From Bacteroidales bacterium (GTDB taxonomy: Bacteria; Bacteroidota; Bacteroidia; Bacteroidales; WCHB1-69): DNA of 7,145 nucleotides. How positions within the stretch are numbered: the first letter of the stretch is position 1; each line of letters begins with the position of its first letter. The stretch covers positions 1 through 7,145 of the forward strand of contig JAEEUY010000090.1 in NCBI GenBank assembly GCA_016290715.1, written 5' to 3'. Shown here one piece after another: positions 1 to 6,125 of the stretch. The position numbers and the translations under genes were made by a program. The notes below the pieces were generated by a model. That model saw only the letters and a list, made by a program, of their open reading frames with translations. It did no database searches and was not told the DNA's origin.

Positions 1-177
1 CATTATTCTAACGCCTTTCAAAGGCTTCGTTTCACCATATTTTTCTCTAAGTGCCATTAAACCAGGCATTTCTTTTTCGGACACCTCAATTTCTTTGTGC
101 CCCCAGTCGGCTAAATTAATATCAGCGACTTTGTACTTTAATTCGTAATCAGTCTTCATATCTGTTAAAAAATTCAT
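1..177 (-). CDS. ahcY: S-adenosylhomocysteine hydrolase, N-terminal part (cut by left edge)
   Basis: This is the first 59 codons of adenosylhomocysteinase, the cytosolic NAD-dependent enzyme that splits S-adenosylhomocysteine into adenosine and homocysteine and so relieves product inhibition of methyltransferases. I read it by reverse translation from an ATG at 177-175. The protein contains KVADINLADWGHKEIE followed by EKEMPGLMALREKYGETKPL, which is the characteristic opening of the family (Ala-Asp-x-x-Leu-Ala-x-x-Gly, then the Glu-x-x-Met-Pro-Gly-Leu segment). The reading frame is open to the left edge, and the catalytic and NAD-binding regions lie outside the window. The start is chosen because the family homology begins about 15 residues after it and a promoter box lies just upstream. 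A second in-frame Met at residue 7 is a possible alternative. There is no clear Shine-Dalgarno sequence, as is usual in Bacteroidota. Confidence 0.93.
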   Translation of the reverse strand, partial: MNFLTDMKTDYELKYKVADINLADWGHKEIEVSEKEMPGLMALREKYGETKPLKGVRIM

Positions 178-192
178 TAAAATTTGTTGCTG

Positions 193-225
193 CAAAAATA
201 TTCAAAAAAGTGATACAAAAAGAAA
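193..225 (-). promoter_or_regulatory. Proximal ahcY promoter, Bacteroidota type
   Basis: On the minus strand TATTTTTG (200-193) matches the Bacteroidota -7 consensus TAnnTTTG exactly. TTTC (225-222) lies 21 bases upstream and resembles the -33 TTTG box. The predicted start of transcription, near 186, leaves only about 9 bases of leader before the ahcY ATG at 177, so this mRNA would be almost leaderless and has no room for a SAM or SAH riboswitch. The -7 match is seen directly. Its use is inferred. Confidence 0.5.
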
Positions 226-304
226 CGAGATTGAAGATGAAAACAAAAAGTTGTGAGGCATGGGCGAATGCTTGTATTTATGCCTATATAAGCGGTTTCG
301 AAAG

Positions 305-335
305 AAAATCTATTTTATTTTATTGGATTGTCAAC
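305..335 (-). promoter_or_regulatory. Possible distal ahcY promoter
   Basis: On the minus strand GTTG (335-332), a 19-base spacer and TAGATTTT (312-305) resemble the Bacteroidota -33/-7 pair, with one mismatch in each box. If used, it would give ahcY a leader of about 120 bases. I see no recognisable riboswitch in that leader, only weak inverted repeats. The match is weaker than the proximal one and could be chance in AT-rich DNA. Confidence 0.25.
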
Positions 336-390
336 CCCTTGGCTGTAGTTTATGTTGGGACCTTCTTGAAATGAGCTTTCGGGTGATTCG

Positions 391-1404
391 TTATTCTACT
401 GTTTTTCTCAATACAGGAATAGCCCTGAGGAGTTTTGTTGTGTACAAACTTAAGAAAAATATGGCGATGGTTATCAGCGGAAGGGTAATCAGGTGGTTAC
501 ATGAATTTCTAATGGGAGAAATATTGATTACCATGAACCATAGCGCGTGAGTAAGATATATGCCGAACAAGTCTTTGCGCACATATTCTACGAAGCCAAT
601 TATTTTTCGTTCGATTTTTGGCATTATTTGTTTGATGAACGTAAACAATGCCAAAGACATGGCTACAACATGAGGACCTAAATTATTAAGGTAGGTTTCC
701 ACGCCGATTTTTTTTGCGTATGCAGGGATAATATTTCCACAAACAGCAATAATGGCTCCAGATATGCCAACCAAATAGATCCAGCCGGCCTGCTTTTTCG
801 TTATTTCATGGGAACTTACATAGTAACCGAATAGAAAATACCCGGCATAAGCGACGATTGAATTGGCTTGGAACAATATGCCCATTTGCCTGATATTGTC
901 GAAATCGAAAAAACATCCGATAAGATAAACCATCCAAATTCCCAATACTGTTCGTGTCATCTTTTCTTCAGACGCAATCTTCCGTAAGATGGGAATGAGC
1001 ATATATACCCCCATTAACATCGGAATATACCAAAGATGAAAGTGGGGGATTACGGCTTCCAATTTAAAATCACAACTGCCCATTTTAGATCTCACGGTCA
1101 TGATGAGCCCATACACAATTCCCCAGAAAACGTAAGCGATGAATAATCTCGGAATCTGCTTTTTCAGTAATGTGCGATACGACACCTCTTTTGACGGTTG
1201 CAAAAAGAGAGCCCCACTAATCATTACAAACAAAGGGACACTCCACCGTACCAAAGTGTCAACAATTACAGCGACAAACCAATTGTATGACCCTATAGTG
1301 GAGTGATAATCCGTGCAGAAAACATGAAGGGCGATTACTCCGAATGTTGCTACTACACGCATTGTATCAAGATAGGCAATACGTTGATTTGTAATTTGTT
1401 GCAT
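391..1404 (-). CDS. Acyltransferase 3 family membrane protein
   Basis: This 337-residue protein of the inner membrane belongs to the Acyltransferase 3 family (OafA/WecH-like), which moves acetyl or other acyl groups onto sugars of surface polysaccharides, lipids or peptidoglycan precursors. The family signature opens the protein: YLDTMRVVATFGVIALHVF at residues 11-29, with the conserved Arg16 and His27. It is followed by RWSVPLFVMISGALFL (53-68), HLWYIPMLMGVYMLIPIL (123-140) and FGIYLTHALWF (280-290). About ten hydrophobic segments cover most of the length. Its size is typical for a stand-alone AT3 domain without an SGNH partner domain. The ATG at 1404 is favoured because the signature begins about ten residues later. 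No clear promoter was found. The acceptor molecule cannot be told from sequence, and no polysaccharide genes are adjacent. It lies upstream of ahcY on the same strand, but a 213-base gap and ahcY promoter boxes argue against a tight operon. Confidence 0.88.
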   Translation of the reverse strand: MQQITNQRIAYLDTMRVVATFGVIALHVFCTDYHSTIGSYNWFVAVIVDTLVRWSVPLFVMISGALFLQPSKEVSYRTLLKKQIPRLFIAYVFWGIVYGLIMTVRSKMGSCDFKLEAVIPHFHLWYIPMLMGVYMLIPILRKIASEEKMTRTVLGIWMVYLIGCFFDFDNIRQMGILFQANSIVAYAGYFLFGYYVSSHEITKKQAGWIYLVGISGAIIAVCGNIIPAYAKKIGVETYLNNLGPHVVAMSLALFTFIKQIMPKIERKIIGFVEYVRKDLFGIYLTHALWFMVINISPIRNSCNHLITLPLITIAIFFLSLYTTKLLRAIPVLRKTVE

Positions 1405-1578
1405 ATATATTCTTTATTTCTGAAAAAACAAATATCAAACGCTTTGTTGATTTTTTTATTATGTGATTTCTCTATTTACGGGAGCAGTTTTCCGGATGAA
1501 AGATTTTGGGGAAATGAGTAGCGTTATATCTTCAAATAAAGTCATCCATAAATAAGTGAAAAAAAATTTAAAAAAAAA
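1405..1578. other. AT-rich intergenic stretch upstream of the acyltransferase
   Basis: No protein gene of credible length is present on either strand here. The part next to 1404 should carry the acyltransferase promoter, but no box pair fits well. The right end (about 1557-1578) is an almost pure A/T tract immediately before the ECF-like boxes and could act as an upstream AT-rich enhancer. Plus-strand reading frames crossing from the acyltransferase gene are antisense shadows. Confidence 0.5.
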
Positions 1579-1605
1579 TGTAACATTTTGAAACTTTGAG
1601 GCGTA
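1579..1605 (+). promoter_or_regulatory. Candidate ECF-sigma-type promoter
   Basis: TGTAAC (1579-1584), a 17-base spacer and CGTA (1602-1605) follow the general layout of extracytoplasmic-function sigma promoters, which have an AAC core at -35 and a CGT core at -10. An A/T-rich tract sits directly upstream. No TAnnTTTG box of the housekeeping type was found at a suitable place for this transcript. Transcription would start near 1612. The boxes are seen in the sequence. That an ECF sigma factor uses them is inference, and no sigma factor gene lies in the window. Confidence 0.35.
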
Positions 1606-1611
1606 AAAGTA

Positions 1612-1697
1612 GTCGAACAACAAAAGGAATGAATCCTTTACGTATCATTAAAGGTTAATGGTTTGCAACGGCGGTGGGGACCGCCGTTGCTTTTTTA
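1612..1697 (+). ncRNA. Candidate small RNA of about 85 nt with terminator hairpin
   Basis: A plus-strand transcript is predicted because a strong one-directional terminator (1665-1696) has no protein gene before it and ECF-like promoter boxes lie 60 to 85 bases upstream. Within the RNA are a 6-bp hairpin AAAGGA/TCCTTT (1623-1639), a 6-bp hairpin CATTAA/TTAATG (1646-1660) and the terminator hairpin. A competing pairing CCTTTA/TAAAGG (1635-1654) excludes both small hairpins. A nine-codon reading frame (ATG 1629 to TAA 1658, MNPLRIIKG) lies inside it, but its only ribosome-binding-like purines touch the ATG, so translation is doubtful. The 3' end overlaps the stop codon of the convergent lipoprotein gene. 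It resembles no RNA family I know. Alternatives are a leader left behind by a rearrangement, or a terminator that only blocks antisense transcription. Confidence 0.4.
1665..1696 (+). terminator. Strong rho-independent terminator, plus strand only
   Basis: The stem is 11 perfect base pairs (1665-1675 with 1680-1690, core GCAACGGCGG), the loop is GGGG (1676-1679), and six T follow (1691-1696). Read on the minus strand the stem is followed by CAAACC and not by T, so it is not a good terminator for the lipoprotein gene that ends at 1695. Confidence 0.85.
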
Positions 1698-2198
1698 TCT
1701 CTTTCTTACGATTAATTCGCTTGTTTCAACCGTATTGCTGTGATGCAGCGCCCTGTCAACAATATAGCATTGGAATTTGATGGTGTCGTAGGGCGTGGAG
1801 AGGTCGTAACTATTGATATCCAAATCGATAGAAATATCGCCTTCAATGGATTCGGGAACATTTTCGCTCAAGCGTGGGATCCGCTGGTTGAAAGTAACCC
1901 CTTCAAATTGGATTAATTGGAATTCCCCGTCGATTTTCTTGTAGTAATCAATGAAAAAATTATAATGGTAGATGGAGGCGGTGTCAAATGGTGGTTTGAT
2001 ATCCCCTTCATTTAAACCGATGTCACCGTCTCCGTCTTGAAAATGAATAACCATGGTCGCTCTGCTGTCAATAGGAGTCCCATTATCAATTTTAGTCAGA
2101 CTAACGAACTCGATATGAGGTTCAATGGGAAATTTTTCCTCTTTCTTGCAAGAGGAAAAAAGAATGACAAATAAGCAGAAAATGACCCAATTTTTCAT
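1695..2198 (-). CDS. Predicted surface-exposed lipoprotein of unknown function
   Basis: This 167-residue protein is not recognised beyond a general resemblance to small Bacteroidota lipoproteins. It has a lipoprotein signal peptide: Lys2, a hydrophobic core at 4-14, and the lipobox Leu-Phe-Ser-Ser-Cys ending at Cys17. The residues after the cysteine are KKEEK, which fit the K-(D/E)2 form of the Bacteroidota lipoprotein export signal, so the mature protein is probably displayed on the cell surface. Residues 54-66 (QDGDGDIGLNEGD) form an acidic Asp-Gly repeat that looks like a calcium-binding loop. The rest is polar with alternating patterns suggesting a beta-sandwich domain; there are no further membrane segments. 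The ATG overlaps the hutH stop (TAATG at 2200-2196 on the minus strand), so translation is likely coupled to hutH. The stop codon abuts the terminator hairpin of the opposite strand. No function is assigned. Confidence 0.85.
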   Translation of the reverse strand: MKNWVIFCLFVILFSSCKKEEKFPIEPHIEFVSLTKIDNGTPIDSRATMVIHFQDGDGDIGLNEGDIKPPFDTASIYHYNFFIDYYKKIDGEFQLIQFEGVTFNQRIPRLSENVPESIEGDISIDLDINSYDLSTPYDTIKFQCYIVDRALHHSNTVETSELIVRKR

Positions 2199-3697
2199 TA
2201 ATATTCCATAATAATATTGACGTTACGGACAAATTCGCGTGATTCTTGCATCAATTTATACATGATGGTGTCGTTTTCAACGAAAGGCACATAGCGGCGA
2301 TATTGGGCGATAAAATCTTCTATAAATTCAGAAGATTTTAATGGACGGCGAAATTCAAGTGCTTGTGCGGCGTTGAGTAATTCAATAGCCAATATTTTTT
2401 CTACATTTTCTACTACGCGGAAGGCTTTTGTGGCAGCATTCGCCCCCATGCTGACATGGTCCTCTTGTCCTTGGGAAGATTCGATAGAGTCGGTGGAGCA
2501 GGGCATGGTTAATGATTTGTTTTGGTTAACGATGGAAGCAGCGGTATATTGTGGAATCATGAAACCTGAGTTCAATCCGGGGTTCTTAACCAAGAAGGAA
2601 GGGAGTTCACGTTTGCCAGCGATTAATTGATAAATTCTTCTTTCAGAGATGTTCCCTAATTCTGACATGGCCATTGAAAGGAAATCAAGTACCAATGCCA
2701 GCGGTTGGCCGTGGAAGTTTCCTGCCGAGATAATCAGGTCTTCGTCGGGAAATACCGTCGGGTTATCCGTTACGGAGTTGATTTCCGTTTCCACCACATT
2801 GGTTATATGGGTTAAAGAATCTTTGGTTGCCCCGTGAACTTGTGGCATGCAGCGGAAAGAGTAGGGGTCTTGAACATGTTTCTTGGGACGGGAGATAATC
2901 TCCGAACCCATCAACAAATTGTTGATGTGGGTAGCGGTTAAAATCTGTCCGATGTGCGGGCGTGCAAAGTGAACCGACATGTTGAAAGGCTCAATTCGCC
3001 CATCGAAAGCTTCCAAAGAGATCGCCCCGATAATATCAGCCAACCATGAAAGTTTTTTTGATTTGATAAGCAGCCAAACGGCATAGGCGCTCATGAACTG
3101 GGTTCCGTTCAGCAGGGCCAGCCCCTCTTTAGATTGCAGTGTAATGGGCTTCCATCCGAATTTTTCATTGATTTCTGCTGCTGTATATTTTTTGTTCCGA
3201 TAATATACTTCTCCTTCGCCGATGAGAGGGAGACACATGTGTGCCAATGGGGCCAAATCGCCTGAAGCGCCGAGAGAGCCTTGTTGATATACAACAGGAT
3301 AAATTCCTTTGTTGAAAAAGTCTATCAATCTTTCGATGGTGATTAGTTGTACGCCGGAATTCCCGTATGATAGGGATTGGATTTTCATCAAAAGCATCAA
3401 TTTGACGATTTCTTGAGGCACTTCTTCTCCAATGCCGCAAGCGTGAGATTTTACGAGATTGCTTTGCAAGGTTGAAAGATCTTCCTTGGAAACAGAAGTG
3501 TTGCAAAGTGAACCGAAACCGGTGGTTACACCATAAACAGGCACATCACTGTGTTCCATTTTTTCATCCAGATATTTGCGGCATTTTTGCACTGCCTCTG
3601 CAGATTCTTTGGATAAAGATATTTTTGCTTTGGATTGAATGATTTTTTCAACTTTGTCGATGCCTAAAAACTGGCTTGAAATAACATGCGTTTTCAT
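2198..3697 (-). CDS. hutH: Histidine ammonia-lyase
   Basis: This 499-residue protein is a cytosolic enzyme that removes ammonia from L-histidine to give trans-urocanate, the first step of histidine degradation. The Ala144-Ser145-Gly146 triad in GSLGASGDLAPLAHM (140-154) forms the MIO cofactor. Other family marks are YGVTTGFG (55-62) with the catalytic Tyr55, SHACGIGE (84-91), the NGTQ segment (Asn197), DPYSFRCMPQVHG (277-289) with Tyr279 and Arg282, GNFHGQP (326-332) and SSQGQEDHVSMG (407-418) with Glu412. Length is normal and all these residues are intact. The SH at 84-85 and the QDPYSFR context favour histidine over tyrosine or phenylalanine as substrate. It starts 11 bases after the gpsA stop, without a clear Shine-Dalgarno sequence, so it is read from the gpsA promoter. 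hutU, hutI and later pathway genes are not in the window. Confidence 0.95.
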   Translation of the reverse strand: MKTHVISSQFLGIDKVEKIIQSKAKISLSKESAEAVQKCRKYLDEKMEHSDVPVYGVTTGFGSLCNTSVSKEDLSTLQSNLVKSHACGIGEEVPQEIVKLMLLMKIQSLSYGNSGVQLITIERLIDFFNKGIYPVVYQQGSLGASGDLAPLAHMCLPLIGEGEVYYRNKKYTAAEINEKFGWKPITLQSKEGLALLNGTQFMSAYAVWLLIKSKKLSWLADIIGAISLEAFDGRIEPFNMSVHFARPHIGQILTATHINNLLMGSEIISRPKKHVQDPYSFRCMPQVHGATKDSLTHITNVVETEINSVTDNPTVFPDEDLIISAGNFHGQPLALVLDFLSMAMSELGNISERRIYQLIAGKRELPSFLVKNPGLNSGFMIPQYTAASIVNQNKSLTMPCSTDSIESSQGQEDHVSMGANAATKAFRVVENVEKILAIELLNAAQALEFRRPLKSSEFIEDFIAQYRRYVPFVENDTIMYKLMQESREFVRNVNIIMEY

Positions 3698-3708
3698 TGT
3701 ATGATAAT

Positions 3709-4740
3709 TTAAATATAATATTCTGCAATTCTTTTCATTTCCGAACTGACGTTATTGCCTTCATAAAGAATCCCATAAATGGTTTCGGCAATAGGAATGG
3801 CGGCATTGTGTAACTTATTGATTTCATGTACGCAACGTGCTGCATAGTACCCCTCTGCGACCATGCTCATTTCGAGTTGGGCCACCCGAACGGATAAACC
3901 ATGTCCAATCATATTCCCAAACATGCGGTTGCGGCTATAGCGGGAGTAGGAAGTAACGAGCAAGTCGCCCAAATATACGGAGTTGTCCAAATTTCTCTCT
4001 CCAGGGTATAGCTGCTCAACGAAATGTTTCATCTCTTTAACGCTATTCGCAATATAGGCAGCAATGAAGTTGTCACCATAGCCCAATCCGCTATAAATGC
4101 CTGCTCCTAAGGCGTATATGTTTTTCATCACCACCGCCAATTCGGCACCGAGTATATCATTGGAAACGGAAGCGCGCACGTAGCGGTTGGTGAACATTTT
4201 GGCCACCACTTCGGCTAATTCGTTATTGGTGGATGCCGCCGTGAGAAAGGTGAACTTCTCTTGAGCAATCTCTTCTGCATGCGAAGGACCACTGATGATT
4301 GCAATGTTGTGAAGCGGAACATCAAATTCAGTGCGTAAATAGTCGGTTATTAATTGCATCGTCTCCGGAATAATTCCCTTGACTGCTGTGATGATTTTTT
4401 TACGGTTTAATTTGCTTTTTTTAAGAGGTTCTAAAGTTTTTTGCAAAAAAGCAGAAGGAGTAACAATAATGACATAGTCGGATTTGGCGACAATTTTACG
4501 TAAATCAGTGCTGATCTTCACATCTTTTGGGTTGATGAAAGTGGAACTTAAGTAGCGCGGATTGTGCCCATTTTGCTGAATCCCCTCTACAATGTCATCT
4601 TCACGTACCCACCAATGGATGTGTTCTAAATTGGGAGTGAGTATTTTAACAATAGCGGTTGCCCAACTGCCGCCTCCAATTACTGCTACGCGATATCTTA
4701 ATCTGCTTTTCTTTCTTAAAGGAGGTAAAATATCTTCCAT
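3709..4740 (-). CDS. gpsA: NAD(P)-dependent glycerol-3-phosphate dehydrogenase
   Basis: This 343-residue cytosolic enzyme reduces dihydroxyacetone phosphate to sn-glycerol 3-phosphate, the backbone for phospholipid synthesis. The N-terminal Rossmann fold has GGGSWATAI (22-30) in place of the usual GAGSWGTA. AVKG (119-122), SGPSHAEE (150-157), the helix with catalytic Lys206 (AELAVVMKNIYALGAG, 199-214) and GDLLVTSYSRYSRN (258-271) with the substrate-binding Arg-Asn pair complete the family pattern. Length is close to the usual 330 to 340. The first 17 residues, rich in basic residues, precede the fold and are slightly longer than typical. No other Met occurs before the nucleotide motif, so the ATG at 4740 is the likely start. 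It is the first gene of the gpsA-hutH-lipoprotein operon and has its own promoter in the divergent region shared with sbcD. Confidence 0.96.
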   Translation of the reverse strand: MEDILPPLRKKSRLRYRVAVIGGGSWATAIVKILTPNLEHIHWWVREDDIVEGIQQNGHNPRYLSSTFINPKDVKISTDLRKIVAKSDYVIIVTPSAFLQKTLEPLKKSKLNRKKIITAVKGIIPETMQLITDYLRTEFDVPLHNIAIISGPSHAEEIAQEKFTFLTAASTNNELAEVVAKMFTNRYVRASVSNDILGAELAVVMKNIYALGAGIYSGLGYGDNFIAAYIANSVKEMKHFVEQLYPGERNLDNSVYLGDLLVTSYSRYSRNRMFGNMIGHGLSVRVAQLEMSMVAEGYYAARCVHEINKLHNAAIPIAETIYGILYEGNNVSSEMKRIAEYYI

Positions 4741-4769
4741 ATTCTGAATGTTAAAAAATATTAACGCGG

Positions 4770-4800
4770 CAAAATTAAGCTATTTTTTTCACCTAACAAG
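4770..4800 (-). promoter_or_regulatory. gpsA operon promoter, Bacteroidota type
   Basis: On the minus strand TAATTTTG (4777-4770) matches TAnnTTTG exactly. CTTG (4800-4797) lies 19 bases upstream and matches three of four bases of the -33 TTTG box. The predicted start near 4763 leaves about 20 bases of leader before the ATG at 4740. It probably drives gpsA, hutH and the lipoprotein gene together. Confidence 0.6.
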
Positions 4801-4855
4801 CAATATCAAATTAGAAAATTTTAACTTTTACAGATGACCGTATTTTTTTTAATAG

Positions 4856-4863
4856 TAACTTTG
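4856..4863 (+). promoter_or_regulatory. sbcDC promoter -7 box
   Basis: TAACTTTG (4856-4863) matches the Bacteroidota -7 consensus TAnnTTTG exactly and lies 38 bases before the sbcD ATG, so transcription would begin near 4870 with a leader of about 30 bases. No good TTTG box is found 19 to 21 bases upstream, so only the -7 element is called. No SOS-type operator was recognised. Confidence 0.5.
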
Positions 4864-4901
4864 CATTTTGGATTCATTTTATCATCATTCCTTGTAAAAA
4901 T

Positions 4902-6107
4902 ATGAAAATAATACATACTAGTGATTGGCATTTGGGGCATAAACTATATGGCTTTGACAGACACCAAGAGCAACAGTCTTTCCTGCAACAATTAACAAAA
5001 ATTGTGAAAGAGGAACAACCCGATGCACTGGTTGTTAGTGGCGATATTTTTCACACAAGCGCCCCTTCTTCTGAAGTGCAAACCATGTTCGTTGATTCGC
5101 TATTGGCAATAGCGGAAGCTTATCCGGAACTGGTGATGGTGATTACAGCAGGGAATCACGACAGTTATGCCCGCTTGGAAATAGATAAGAATTTATGGGC
5201 ATTGCATCATGTGTATATGATTGGAAATGTGGTGCAAAAAGAAGATAAAACAGCCGATTATGCCGCCCATATCATCGCTATTCCCAACAAAGGTTTTATT
5301 GCAGCGGTTCCCCATTGTTATGAGCAAAACTTTCCGGCAGTAAACACTTCTAAGGAGACATCTCGTATGTCCGCTTTTTTTGAGGGTTTGAGTGAGGAAT
5401 TGCAAAAGATGAACAAACAGCAACTTCCTGTTGTGATGATGGCGCATCTGACCGTGGCCGGGTGCGATTTGTTGGGGCATGATGTCAATATCGGGGGAAT
5501 GGATAGTGTGGATTTGACCCGATTAGGAAAGGCTTATGATTATTTGGCTTTGGGACATATTCACCGTCCTCAGTTTATTGAAGGAAACTCACACCGTGTA
5601 CGTTATTCGGGAACACCTCTCCCCATTACTTTTGATGAAACTTTTAAACATACTGTTACGGTGGTTGAAATGGAAAAACATGGCGATGTGCCGCAGTGCC
5701 GTGAAAAAGAAATTGTGAATCCTCGCCCGTTAGTGAATGTTCCTGAAAAAGAAGAGGCCGTGGATTTTGAAAGCGCCGTGGCATTGCTTCGCTCTTTTGA
5801 CCCCGACACTCCCGCATATATCCGACTGAATGTGCTGACAGAAAACGGTTATTTGCCGGCGGATTGTTACGAGCAGGCACTGGCAGCGACGGATGGAAAA
5901 AAGTGTAATTTTTGCTTTATCAACCGATTGATAACGGAAAAAAATGATTCTACGGAAGAAAAACCGCAGATTTTTATTGACCAGTTACAGAACATGAGCC
6001 ACCATGATATTATCCATATCGCTTCCTTGGTGATGAGTTTGGATGAAGAACAGAAAAAAATGCTGCAAGAGGCGATTCGTTTTGCTGAAGAAAATAGCCA
6101 AAAGTAA
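4902..6107 (+). CDS. sbcD: SbcD nuclease subunit (Mre11-like)
   Basis: This 401-residue protein is the nuclease half of the SbcCD complex, which cuts DNA hairpins and trims blocked or protein-bound double-strand ends. It is a calcineurin-like metallophosphoesterase with all the metal-ligand motifs: DWHLGH (Asp8, His10), SGDIFH (Asp48), AGNHDS (Asn85, His86), AHLTV (His182) and LGHIHRPQ (His219, His221). RYSGTPLPITFDE (234-246) is a further hallmark of the family. The part after about residue 270 is the C-terminal capping and SbcC-contact region, ending in a charged helix. Length is typical. The ATG at 4902 starts directly with the first metal motif, so no other start is plausible. There is no clear Shine-Dalgarno sequence; the bases before the ATG are A-rich. 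sbcC follows after 18 bases, as in most genomes carrying this pair. Confidence 0.97.
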   Translation: MKIIHTSDWHLGHKLYGFDRHQEQQSFLQQLTKIVKEEQPDALVVSGDIFHTSAPSSEVQTMFVDSLLAIAEAYPELVMVITAGNHDSYARLEIDKNLWALHHVYMIGNVVQKEDKTADYAAHIIAIPNKGFIAAVPHCYEQNFPAVNTSKETSRMSAFFEGLSEELQKMNKQQLPVVMMAHLTVAGCDLLGHDVNIGGMDSVDLTRLGKAYDYLALGHIHRPQFIEGNSHRVRYSGTPLPITFDETFKHTVTVVEMEKHGDVPQCREKEIVNPRPLVNVPEKEEAVDFESAVALLRSFDPDTPAYIRLNVLTENGYLPADCYEQALAATDGKKCNFCFINRLITEKNDSTEEKPQIFIDQLQNMSHHDIIHIASLVMSLDEEQKKMLQEAIRFAEENSQK

Positions 6108-6125
6108 CCATGAAAAAATGCACTT

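Noticed and set aside
250..304. Terminator or riboswitch between the acyltransferase gene and ahcY
   Set aside because: Only 4-5 bp interrupted stems and an 8-base palindrome TTTCGAAA (296-303) were found, with no U-tract and no recognised riboswitch core.
260..550. Plus-strand reading frame of 96 codons
   Set aside because: Most of it is antisense to the 3' part of the acyltransferase gene, the product resembles no family, and the upstream region has no supporting signal.
1401..1427. TTTG plus TATATATG as the acyltransferase promoter
   Set aside because: The spacing is 19 bases and the match is good, but the -7 box would include the start codon, placing the RNA start inside the gene and before no usable in-frame ATG.
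1665..1696. Hairpin as a bidirectional terminator for the lipoprotein operon
   Set aside because: On the minus strand the bases after the stem are CAAACC with no T run, so the sequence supports termination on the plus strand only.
3109..3506. Extra minus-strand frames inside hutH
   Set aside because: They are out-of-frame shadows of the well-supported hutH reading frame and have low-complexity basic products.
2198..3697. HutH homologue as a tyrosine ammonia-lyase of a pigment (flexirubin or aryl polyene) pathway
   Set aside because: Motifs fit histidine lyases and there are no ketosynthase or acyl-carrier genes nearby.
4750..4765. Inverted repeat GTTAA/TTAAC near the predicted gpsA transcription start, as an operator
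   Set aside because: Five A/T-rich base pairs are too few to support a call in such AT-rich DNA.
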